From: Smittium mucronatum
Taxonomy: Eukaryota; Kickxellomycota; Harpellomycetes; Harpellales; Legeriomycetaceae
NCBI GenBank assembly: GCA_001953115.1
Contig: LSSL01001894.1
Location: 5,165 to 29,599 of the forward strand
Direction: 5' to 3'
DNA: 24,435 nucleotides
The position numbers and the translations under genes are program-made. Under the pieces are notes generated by a model, which made no database searches, was not told the DNA's origin, and was given only the letters and a program-made list of their open reading frames with translations. Shown in pieces: positions 12,001 through 21,109 of this stretch (positions within the stretch are counted from its first letter, which is position 1; each line of letters begins with the position of its first letter).

Positions 12001-12306
12001 ATTATTTTTAAGGGATCTGTCTTATTAATTGATATATAACTTACATTTAGCTACCCCGTTTAATATTTTTACCGTTCTTCAATTCCATCCTTAATTCAGG
12101 CGAAAAAGAAAAATATTTTGAAATCTTTATCGATTCACATTTATTTTTACTATAGATATCTATTGTTAGATATTCATATCCAGGATAAAAATATATTGTT
12201 TGAACATATAGGCCATCAATCGAAAATTCATCTTTTTTTGAGCATTTCAGTTTTCAAAACTGTATCTTTTTATTATTTCAAAAACTCCTAATATCTATTA
12301 TTTCAA
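12001..12306 (+). other. 5' flank of the Spg1-type gene
   Basis: This is AT-rich sequence just upstream of the GTPase start. No clear TATA box or conserved operator was recognised. It is the only room for a promoter between the transposon-like remnants and the start codon. Confidence 0.4.
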
Positions 12307-13273
12307 ATGAGCTGGAACAGCAATAACATTGGCGGCGATCATGATCAAGATTCTGATGAAGGATTAGATTATCAAAATGAAACTAACTATTCGCAAAGCG
12401 ATATAAACTACTCCCAGAGCGAGTATTATGACGATTCTATTCAAGATTCGTAAGTTTATTTTTATTTTTTTCAATTTTTCATTCATTTATATGCCTTTTT
12501 GCTTCGGGTTATACTCTTCTATCTTCAAGTCAAATTTGGGATAATTTTAGTCTTATTTCTACAATATTTATAGTCGGAGTGTTTTTTATTTATAAGATTC
12601 TATTATATTTATTTTAAAAACTGTTCTAATCTCCATCCCCCCCCCTCCCCCATTTACTTCATTTTATTTTTCTAATTCTCAATTATGACACGCATTTTGT
12701 AGCTTAACAATTAAGGTAGGGATGTTGGGTGACGCCCAAATCGGCAAAACCACATTAATGGTGAAATACGTTCAAGGAAAATTCGAGCCCGATTACATTC
12801 AAACATTGGGGGTTAATTTTATGGAGAAATCGATATCTTTACGTAGCACAAGAGTCACTTTTAGTATTTGGGATCTAGGTGGTGAGCTTGAATTCGTAAA
12901 TATGCTTCCTATAGTTTGCGACAATGCTACTGCCCTTTTGTTCATGTTTGATCTTGCAAGAAAATCCACTCTAAATTCTATACGTCAATGGTACAACCAA
13001 GCCAGAGGATTTAATAGTTCTGCGATTGCGATATTAGTGGGGACTAAATATGATGAATTCATAAATGATTCCGATGAAGAAAATATCAGAACAGTCACTG
13101 AACACGCTCGCCTTATTGCCCATGCTATGCATGCACCCCTTGTCTTTTGCTCAAGTCTCCATTCTATCAACATCCATAAGATTTTCAAAATTATTTTGAG
13201 CAAAACTTTTGATTTGACCCTGAATTTTGATGAGATTTCCCAACTCGGAGCTCCTATTCTTGAGTTCAAGTAA
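12307..13273 (+). CDS. spg1: Spg1/Tem1-type septum-promoting small GTPase, two exons
   Basis: This is a Ras-superfamily GTPase of the septation-initiation (Spg1, fission yeast) or mitotic-exit (Tem1, budding yeast) network. In those systems it acts at the spindle pole, recruits a Cdc7/Cdc15-type kinase and is switched off by a Bub2/Cdc16-Bfa1/Byr4 GAP. Exon 1 is 12307-12449 and exon 2 is 12703-13273. The 253-nt intron has donor GTAAGT and acceptor TGTAG, and splicing makes a TCC serine codon at residue 48, giving 237 aa. Motifs: P-loop GDAQIGKT (57-64), effector YIQTLGVNFMEK (79-90), switch II DLGGE (105-109), GTKYD (161-165), and CSS at 197-199. The RKSTLNSI and SINIHKIFKI blocks are diagnostic of this family. 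Residues 1-48 are an acidic S/N/Q-rich extension with a 7-residue tandem repeat (NYSQSDI/NYSQSEY). Glutamate replaces the usual catalytic glutamine at 109. The ATG at 12722 is internal, because upstream codons LTIKVG are conserved in the family. Confidence 0.97.
12637..12651 (+). repeat. Poly-C tract in the GTPase intron
   Basis: Nine C, one T and five C stand on the sense strand, about 50 nt before the acceptor at 12701-12702. It is the only long C run in a window that is about four-fifths A+T. It may serve as an extended polypyrimidine tract or bind a poly-C-binding protein; this is inference. Confidence 0.9.
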
Positions 13274-13480
13274 GGGAATCATAATTAAAGCCCTCGTCTA
13301 TATCCCCTTCCCTTGCCATCTATATCTCTCCTCTTTTCATTGTGTATTTTATCTTTCTCCCTAATTAGATATTGCGTATGTCAAATAATTTCTTTTCAAA
13401 AAAAAATCCATTTATTTCAAAATCATTAATATATACACACATTTTTTAAAGTTAATGTTTTCTGGTTAATAATATAATGA

Positions 13481-13486
13481 AATAAA
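13481..13486 (+). terminator. Candidate polyadenylation signal of the GTPase gene
   Basis: AATAAA lies about 210 nt after the stop codon, past a markedly pyrimidine-rich stretch (about 13290-13365). Such hexamers are frequent by chance in this base composition, so support is weak. Confidence 0.2.
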
Positions 13487-14923
13487 AAATCGAATAGTTA
13501 TGTGTTCGAATTAATTAGCATATTTCTGATATAAAAATATATTGAATAAATCTTTTCCTTTGAACCAACAAATATTAAGCATAGACTGCCAGAATATTGC
13601 AACTAAGAGTTGGTTGGTTTATTTTTTAAAGAAATTTTGTATTTTCAATGCTTATTAATAGGTATTTAGAGATTTTTGAGTAAATTTCCCAAGAAAACAA
13701 GAAATTATCTAAACTAATATCTGATCCACTAAGTAACAAGAAAAAAAAATAAAGGCGATAAACATAAAAATATTTATAACTACAGTAATTATCATCAAAA
13801 GATTCGCCAATCTCGGATAGTGAATTTATTTGATTTTCATTATATGTATTTTTGGATAAATTGAGTATAATAAATCCTAATTACATTTCAAAAAAGAAGA
13901 ACACTTAATTATTCATAAGAATTCATTCAGCGAAAATGAAAACAATAAATATAGAATTAACCGCCTTAAATCACAATTCCTGTGAGACCTGAAATTGCAA
14001 AGTGGCAGAGGGGAGTTGGGTGAAGTAGCTATTGGATCTATTTCACTTTTTTTTAAAAAAAATTTGCCTTTTATTATTATTTTTTAATCTTTTACGTAAA
14101 ATTATTCAGAACTCTACAAAGATTAAATTAGCAGTTAATTTTTTTTTATATAACTTGGAAATAAATTTTGCGTTTTTTTTAAAAAAATACTTGATCAATT
14201 ATACAGGGTTTCTAACAGATCGAGAAATCTTGTGTTAAAAGTATAATTTTCTTAAAATTCCGTGTAAACGAATATAACAGAAAGATTATTTTGTGGTTTT
14301 CGTATTTCCAAAATATACAATATCTAATAAATTCGCGACATTTCTTTTCGAATATTCATGTAAGATCTTGATTAGGATCGAATAAGCAGGGAGGTTTAGT
14401 TAGGTAAAAGCCTCAGAAACGGTACTGTATTCAGAAAAAGAGAACCCTCCAGATTCCTGCTAACAACTCTTTCGTGTCACAAGAATTAAAAACAGGATAA
14501 GTAATTGAATATTATTCGTTTATTATTAATTTTTCAAAATTAAAACTAAAATTTACTATTTTAAATTCAAACTAATAAATGTTGATTAAAAAAGAGTAAA
14601 TTTAAACTTTACCCGAAAATTATGTGAAACAGCTCTATAATAAAATTCTTCTTCATGCTTGTATTATTAATGATTACTCTATAAAATTTTCATTCAATCA
14701 TAATAGTTTTTTTTTATGAAAAATTTGGTAAGGTATTCCCGGAATTATCGATTCATCTAATTGTTTTGTCGATTGTATCATTTCTTAATTTAATTTCCTT
14801 TACTATTTAGATAAATTTCCCTACTTATATAAGAATAAGTATTTTATTGGTAAATAAGTTTATTAAAACCCAAGAACGGAAAAAAATTGTAAAAAATATA
14901 TTCTTAATATTAAAAATGACAAA

Positions 14924-14946
14924 CACCAAAACACCAAAACACCAAT
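14924..14946. repeat. Short tandem repeat (CACCAAAA)x3
   Basis: Two perfect copies of the 8-bp unit CACCAAAA are followed by a partial third. There is no coding or structural context. Confidence 0.85.
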
Positions 14947-15609
14947 AAACCCTTCTAAGAATATAAAACTAAGATCATAATATAAATTAAGGTAAATCCA
15001 TATCTTGATATATCCTGTTTGAAACTGTTTCAATTAGCCTGAATAATTAGGGCCCCAAAAAACAATTATTATGTCCTATTTCAGAAAAAACAAATTAATA
15101 AAGGTGGTTGGGTGTTCGAATATAGCATTCTTCATATTTTTTTTTGAAATATAATCATAACCCCTTCAAAAATTAACGTTTTAAGCCATAATCATATGAA
15201 GTGGATTTTTGAGCACAAAGCCCCTTTCGTCATTCGGGATCTGTAAATATAATAAAAATTCTATGCCAGACCTTAAAAAAAATGAATATATCATTCGCCG
15301 AAAGCAGCGCACCCTCTAGTTAACAATCCCCTGAATAACCTAGAGTTGTTTCAATTTTATAACCAAGGATATTACATATCTAATTTGTATTATAGTATAA
15401 TTAGTTTAAAAGATTATTTCCCAAGGCTTAGACCGCATATAGATATTACTCTTTTAAGATAATTTTTACTGTTATTAAAAAATCAATATAAATATTCACG
15501 TAGACCTGATTTTGGTCTCTTTTCAAAAATTAGCAGATAAAAATCTCTATTTTTTTTAGATTTAAGATACAAATTTATTGTTGAAAAATAAAAACTTCAA
15601 AGGTTGGGG

Positions 15610-15765
15610 ATGAATTTAGGCTATAACTGTAGGAGAAATTCCATCTTTTATCTGAATAACATTCAAAATGACCAACAATTAAATCAAGAACAAAAGTTAG
15701 AGAATGTAAATGTATCTTTTATTAAACTTTATTTCTTTTTTTTTCATTCAAGGGTTTTCAGATAG
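15610..15765 (+). CDS. Possible small N/Q-rich reading frame, unknown
   Basis: ATG at 15610 opens 51 codons ending TAG (15763-15765). The first part is polar and varied (MNLGYNCRRNSIFYL, then NNIQNDQQLNQEQKLENV), unlike AT-noise frames, while the end (YFFFFH) is read from a T run. A GTAAAT after the LEN codons (from about 15706) and the TTTTCAG before 15763 could be an intron, so the T-rich end may be spliced out. A second short frame, 15798-15878 (26 codons, MDIKNQIKVFCRRVL...), follows on the same strand and is basic and amphipathic in look. Both end just before the flavocytochrome stop codon, which is on the other strand. No family is recognised and no upstream exon was found. Confidence 0.22.
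   Translation: MNLGYNCRRNSIFYLNNIQNDQQLNQEQKLENVNVSFIKLYFFFFHSRVFR
15728..15733 (-). terminator. Candidate polyadenylation signal of the flavocytochrome gene
   Basis: AATAAA on the minus strand about 170 nt beyond the stop codon. The hexamer is common by chance here. Confidence 0.2.
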
Positions 15766-15902
15766 GAAATCGCTTAATACATTTTTATATTAAAATAATG
15801 GACATTAAAAACCAAATTAAAGTATTTTGTCGTCGGGTTTTAAAATTTTTTTTAAAAATGATCCCAAATTCTTTATAAGCGGTACTAAATCTCAAATAAC
15901 CC

Positions 15903-17949
15903 CTAAAAATTGTAGAAATTTACTCTAGATAAGATTTTTAAAGATCTGGCTTTTAATTTGGCCTTTAGGCAATATTTTTCACACAAAGACTCATTCCCTA
16001 TAACCAAAAATCCATAGTTGGCTACGCTGTCATCAGAAAAAATGCCATCAAAATGTTCACCATACGATATTCTCGTATTTTTAAATTTCATATTTATCCT
16101 TCCTGATAAAGGAATAGATGGATATATACTATACGGGTCCAATATGTATGACATAGATTCTTTATTCCCGGTGTAATGAAGCTCAAATGAAACACGATCT
16201 TTTTCAGGATGATTAGCGAGTTTAATTAAAGCCGGCTACAAATAGACAATAAAATATGGATTTAAGTGTTTTTATGAGCATGTTTAAATTATAGAAAAAT
16301 GCTTTGTTAATGCTCACCTCTAATATCTTGAATAAATAAAAGTCATTAGTTGTCCATACAAAGTTGAGGTTAGCTGATTTTATCTTTTTGGTGTTTTGAT
16401 TTGAAATGAAATAATCCAAGCAGGAAATCATAGGAGAAATACCCGTTCCACTAGCAACTAGAACTGCTGTTTGATTTTCAAAAACAAAAGAAAAATTAGA
16501 ATCATAAACCGGGCTTAGAATTATTGAAAGTGCTTCATCAGATTTGGAATTTTCCATTGGTTTAGAGATCGAGTTCGAGCTATTAATAGTTTTGATGCTA
16601 GACTCTGTGCTAATTTGATTATTATTTTCTTTCATCATACTACCAAAAGTTTCCCTAGTTATACATATATCCAAGGAAACATCTTTAGGCCTTTTAGAAG
16701 TTTTCTCATTCATTCCTTTTTCGAATATTAATTTGAAAAGAGAATTTGTCCAATTTCCCCTGTTAGATATGTATATACTGGCATGGCTGTCACCTTTTAT
16801 GTATGATATGTCAAAGGGATGTGCCTGCAAAAACGAAATTTGAGGAACTTTGATATAAATGCAACCGATTATATCCGGCTCTGATGTCTTTATAAAGTTT
16901 GAGAATTTTTCTATAGGAATTCTAAATTCTAAAACACTTTTTGACCATCTAATGATTTGAGTTGTCGAAATTTTAGCACTCTTTTGCAAAATCGTTCTAT
17001 ATAACCTATCAACCAAGTATATTGCAACTGAAGTACCCCAAAGCCTATCAAACTTTACCACATGGAAACCATATGCAATCACTGCTAAGATGAACAGATG
17101 ATGAGCATAGTAGAACAGCTCATAGTACCTTTTGCGAATGGGAGCTATATTTTATGATTATTCAAATTAAATGTCAGATTTCAAGTATTTTGATAAAGAA
17201 CGATTGTTATAAAAAAAGTTTGAGATTTAAAAAACTTACGAATAGATAGCACACAGAAAAACAAGAATATACTGGTAGCTATTAGTCCAGTAACCATCAT
17301 GTAATATTTTGTAGGATTTTTGCTTGTTGATACCGTGGCTGCCAAGTAGCTTATATTGTTTATAGCCTGAGTCAAGGCTTCACCCCCAGATGGGTCAACA
17401 GTATCTCTTAATGTGAATTCAGAACTTTTTCTAGCCGTTTGTGTCCTTGAGAAGTCAAAAACAAAAAATGCTAATATTGTATGGAATATAGTCCATATCA
17501 TAAACCAAATTGAGCAGAATATGTGTAAACCAATAGTGTTTTCAAGCCTGATTGAACGTCTTCCGAAAATATAGCTAGAGCCGTCCTTTTTAGTCAATAA
17601 CCTACTAACGTTATTAAGTATGTATTTTTTTAATACGCCCATTAAGGCACTAGACATGAACAAAAAAACCAAGGCCAGGTTCAGGTCAAGCGGCAAGTAG
17701 GAGGTTTTAAAAATTGTTCCAAGCTTTGATCTCGATTTTTTAGTAAAATATCTTGTTATTCCAATAGCAAATTGAAGAATAGTTATTATTATAAAAACTC
17801 CCTTGTTTTTAACTACAAAAAAAATTAAAATAAAAAAAATTATTTGGTATTTTCTGTTATTCTCTTTGTAAGTAATAAATATCTATAATATAATATATTT
17901 TCTTACGGGTTATAACTTTAGCCTCAGATATATATTTTTTTACGGTCAT
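15903..17949 (-). CDS. NADPH oxidase/ferric reductase-type flavocytochrome, four exons
   Basis: A membrane flavocytochrome passes electrons from NADPH via FAD and two hemes across a membrane to oxygen (NOX) or metal (ferric reductase). Exons are 17949-17907, 17812-17240, 17144-16318 and 16235-15903; introns are 94, 95 and 82 nt, with donors GTAAGA, GTAAGT and GTGAGC and acceptors all TAG. All phases match, giving 591 aa, close to the usual NOX length. About six membrane spans lie within residues 20-250. Heme ligands are H111 and H125 (H-x13-H) and H220 and H233 (H-x12-H, in ELFYYAHHLFI), the spacing of NOX2. The FAD site is HPFD (314-317) with RGNWTNSL shortly after; NADPH site VASGTGISPM follows (residues 435-444), then SGRIN near the end. 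Divergent points are HPFD for HPFT, SPVYD where GPYG is expected, IGN for CGP, and an S/N-rich insertion at about 376-410. No EF hands are present. Oxidase versus metalloreductase cannot be decided. Confidence 0.92.
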
Positions 17950-18689
17950 TTTTAAAAATTTTCACTCTATTTTAACTAATGTATCCAAAAATGTAAATTT
18001 TAGTGCTTTGTGTTTTCAACTAGAAATAATCGAGTTATTTATACATGAAATTATTATAATAATAACATTTATTAAACACGATATCTGATAATTATTTTCT
18101 TTATCAATAGGAATAAAAAATATTGTAAACTAAATATGAAAAAAAAACACTTTTCCGAAATTGAATAATTCCATACCAAATTTTACGAATTGGATTAAAA
18201 GTAATAATCAGATTTCATAATAATGTGGAAATGATAAATATTCTCTATTATATCACATTTAATAGCCAAATTAATTACTGGTAACACATATGACATAAAT
18301 ACATCTTAAAATCTTTTAGGATAAATGAAGTTAATTTGGTAATTAGGTTCAGTTAAATCTCCATTTTTACACATAACTCTTTATAACCTATTTTAGTCGC
18401 GATAAATAGTCTTTTTTCATAGTTTTTATTTGTAAAAAGTTTGCTGACCATTAAAAAATAGTAAAAAATGATGATAACTCTAAACACACGAGAATCTGAT
18501 TAACTATTACTCATTTTGGGATGATTTTTATTTAAGAGTTCTGGATGGCCTAACATTTAATATTTAACATACGAAGCATGAAATATATGATAAAACATTC
18601 GATAGTCACAACTAGAAATTATTTATATTAAAATATAAAGTCAATTTTTCCCATATATTGGGGCTTCACTATACTATAGAATTATATCC
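17950..18689. other. Upstream flank of the flavocytochrome gene
   Basis: This AT-rich stretch should hold the promoter of the minus-strand flavocytochrome gene and possibly of the divergent orphan frame at 18690. No TATA box, iron-responsive GATA cluster or other operator could be singled out by eye. Confidence 0.4.
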
Positions 18690-18929
18690 ATGCCTTTCTG
18701 CACGTTCAGTAGAAGAAATTTCAAGACACAATTCAATTCGTTTTTGAAATGGAGGATCCAAAAAAATCTTTATAAAAAATCTATTGGTTCCTCTCCCTTG
18801 ATATATTTGGGGGTTTTTGAAATCTTTCTAGAAATAAATGAGTCAATGAAAAATGGATTAATCAGTATACTATTTAATAGGCATAGCTCCTTCAATACTA
18901 AAAATAATTTAGACCTTATAGAAATTTAA
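18690..18929 (+). CDS. Orphan 79-codon reading frame
   Basis: The longest uninterrupted unassigned frame in the right part of the window begins MPFCTFSRRNFKTQFN and ends NLDLIEI before TAA. It is rich in S, N, K, R and F, with a hydrophobic patch PLIYLGVFEIFLEI in the middle (about residues 36-49). Local G+C is slightly higher than around it. It points away from the flavocytochrome gene. There is no recognised domain, no signal peptide and no neighbour that explains it. It may be a lineage-specific gene, a single exon of a larger one, or chance. Confidence 0.25.
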   Translation: MPFCTFSRRNFKTQFNSFLKWRIQKNLYKKSIGSSPLIYLGVFEIFLEINESMKNGLISILFNRHSSFNTKNNLDLIEI

Positions 18930-20841
18930 GAAATTAAAATAAGTGGGACTTACTTAGCTATAAAAGGTTTAATCAGAGACTCGTAAAGATGAGATAGATA
19001 AGCAGAATGATTCAATTCAATTTGGCGTCTCATTTGTATTTTGTTAGGCTCGAATAAAATTTTGATTTTATGAAGTCTTATCAGATTAAAATAGTAGGGT
19101 TTTATTCACTTTACGCTATTGAAGAATCATACCTTTTCCCTTGGCATAAAAAAATCATAATCTTAACCTTGGCATGAATGAAAATAGAAAATAAGACTTT
19201 TTTTAAAAATTTGGACCCAAAAATTCAAAATCTTAGCTCTAAACTGTTAGTCTATATTTATTTATTAAAGATAATGAATCAACTAAAAAGGGATAATATA
19301 ACTTGAAATGCATTTTCAAAACTTCACATTTTTTTGGAAAAAAGTGTTAAATTGGGATTAAATACCTCATTAAGCTAAAATTTAACTTTCATTCTTTTTT
19401 AAACAAGACATTAAAAGCTCTCTAGATTCAAAACTAAATTTAAAAGCTATAAGTGTTTTTTTTAAATAAGTCATTACAGACTTGTTTTATTTAGAAATTA
19501 AATCAAATAGTCTTTAAGATAAATATTTATATTTATTAGCCGAATCAGTTAAAAATTAGTAATCAGGACCGAAATATATAATTCAAATTTGGCAAGTGTT
19601 TATTTATAAACTATATAAAACCATTTTACTTTCAACCGATTTAAAGATCTCCTGTATCAATATATATTACTAACCATTTCGAAAATATCGATGTTTTTTT
19701 AAAAGCAAAAAAAAAGTTTTCAGGATGGGATCTCAAGCAAACATCAACAATTCATGATTTATTGATAGGGATTTATCAAATAAAACCCCTTTTGTTACAA
19801 AGATTGGTCTTTTTTTTTTGGGATAAAGTTGTACAATACTAATGAATTGAGTCGATTAAATTTTTTGCCACATTTGGCATGTTTTTCAGAATAATCCATA
19901 AGCACATGTTTATTTTACAGGGGAAAAGAAATAAATCAACAGGGTCTGAATTTTTTGGAAATCTAGTCTTTAGCACGATAATCAAATCTATGGAAAAATG
20001 TAAATTTTATCTGATAAAAAATTCATAAAAAATAAGATAATCGCTTTTATAGCCTTTTTCATTAATTAATTTATGCTTATGGATATTGATAGCTTCTAAA
20101 ATTTATTCTCGACAATAAAATATAATAAAAATCTATGATACTAGAAAAATAACCTCGATGATTGTTTTCAATTAAATGATGAATGTTATCTCCATCCGAG
20201 GTATAAATGGGTGGAAAAAAGAATCCCAGATCAGATAAACCCATTTTTTAATCACATAAGAGATAAAAAACGAGATCCTAATCAATATAAATCAAGAGAA
20301 TTTTAACCATTCTAGTTTACAGTGATATAGATTTTGCTTTTTTTTTTTTACGATGGAATTTTATTGGCTTAAATACAATTTTAATTATTAATTAAATCGA
20401 TTAAAAATCCAGACCCCATATTATCTAATGTAGACTAAAATGCAATTGCTACTGGCTCAAATGGTATATCTAAAAAACCAGTCAAATTCCAAAAATTCAA
20501 AAATTATCTGATAGGTTTTATTAATATACGGGAGATTCTATGACATACCATACGCATTTTATTACTTAAACTTATAGTTATTATTGTTTCAAAATACCAT
20601 TGGCTTAGTAGCTGTTTGTGGTTTTCAGAACTGCTGTAAATTTTTAGACTTTCGTTTTTTCGAAATTACTATTTGCTACAGCATCTATTTTAATCGAATA
20701 ATAAACATGCTTTTACAAAACGAATTTTATTAAAAAGGAGATAAAAAACTTTTAACAGTAAAACGCCTGATCTGCTAAAGAAAAGCCATATACACTAATA
20801 GATATCATATGAAATTAGACAGCCAATAATAAATTTGATTT
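18930..20841. other. Intergenic, only very short frames
   Basis: AT-rich sequence with scattered short frames of protein-like composition, such as 20440-20511 (MQLLLAQMVYLKNQSNSKNS..., 23 codons) and one near 20170-20235 (MMNVISIRGINGWKK..., 20 codons). None is long enough or bounded well enough by splice sites to call. No RNA gene or transposon end was seen. Confidence 0.55.
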
Positions 20842-21109
20842 ATGAAGTTTCAAAGACATTATGCTAAATATGGAGCTGGTTAAAAAAATATTTTCATTTT
20901 CTGTAAATCGCGTAAGCCTTCAGAAATAGATACAAGGCCAACCAAATCCTTCAACAGATCAATCCACTACGTTCATGCAGTCACCTTTATTCCCAAAAAA
21001 GAAATTCAATTCTGACTCAGCTAGTAATTTGACTAAATTAAATCACCATAATTTACATAACGGTTTTAATAGCCTCAAAATAATTGATGTCAAATCAAAT
21101 CTTATCTAA
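20842..21109 (+). other. Exon-like hydrophilic reading frames
   Basis: From 20930 to the TAA at 21107-21109 a 59-codon frame opens just after a TAG. Its product is S, N, Q, K and P rich (PNPSTDQSTTFMQSPLFPKK, later SNLTKLNHHNLHNG), typical of disordered segments of fungal proteins and unlike AT noise. Just upstream, ATG 20842 reads MKFQRHYAKYGA to a possible donor (GTTAAA, 20879). Joined to the acceptor CTTCAG (ending 20923) it would use a different frame, giving about 42 residues ending at a TGA. The two models conflict and neither matches a known family. Confidence 0.2.

Larger units (their letters stand above)
13274..15609. other. Convergent intergenic region without a clear gene
   Basis: The stretch between the tail-to-tail genes is AT-rich. 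It holds a pyrimidine-rich patch directly after the GTPase stop and a short frame at about 13935-13990 (MKTINIELTALNHNSCET) that stops at once. It also has a GC-richer patch at 14385-14461 able to form a stem, a CACCAAAA triple repeat, and a small inverted repeat CTCTAG/CTAGAG at 15314-15345 (20-nt loop). The open frame at 14032-14238 is rich in F, L, K and I and reads as noise. Confidence 0.6.

Noticed and set aside
12722..12724. ATG at 12722 as the GTPase start
   Set aside because: Conserved codons LTIKVG lie just upstream, and a phase-matched first exon with GTAAGT donor starts at 12307.
12985..13269. 94-codon minus-strand frame
   Set aside because: It is the antisense shadow of the GTPase exon.
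14032..14238. 68-codon plus-strand frame
   Set aside because: Low-complexity F/L/K/I product built from T and A runs.
15112..15120. GTGTTCGAATA as a tRNA T-arm
   Set aside because: No matching D-arm, anticodon stem or acceptor stem at the right distance.
17082..17084. GTG at 17082 and TTG at 17696 as separate starts of two proteins
   Set aside because: These are internal codons; phase-matched GT-AG introns join the pieces into one 591-aa flavocytochrome.
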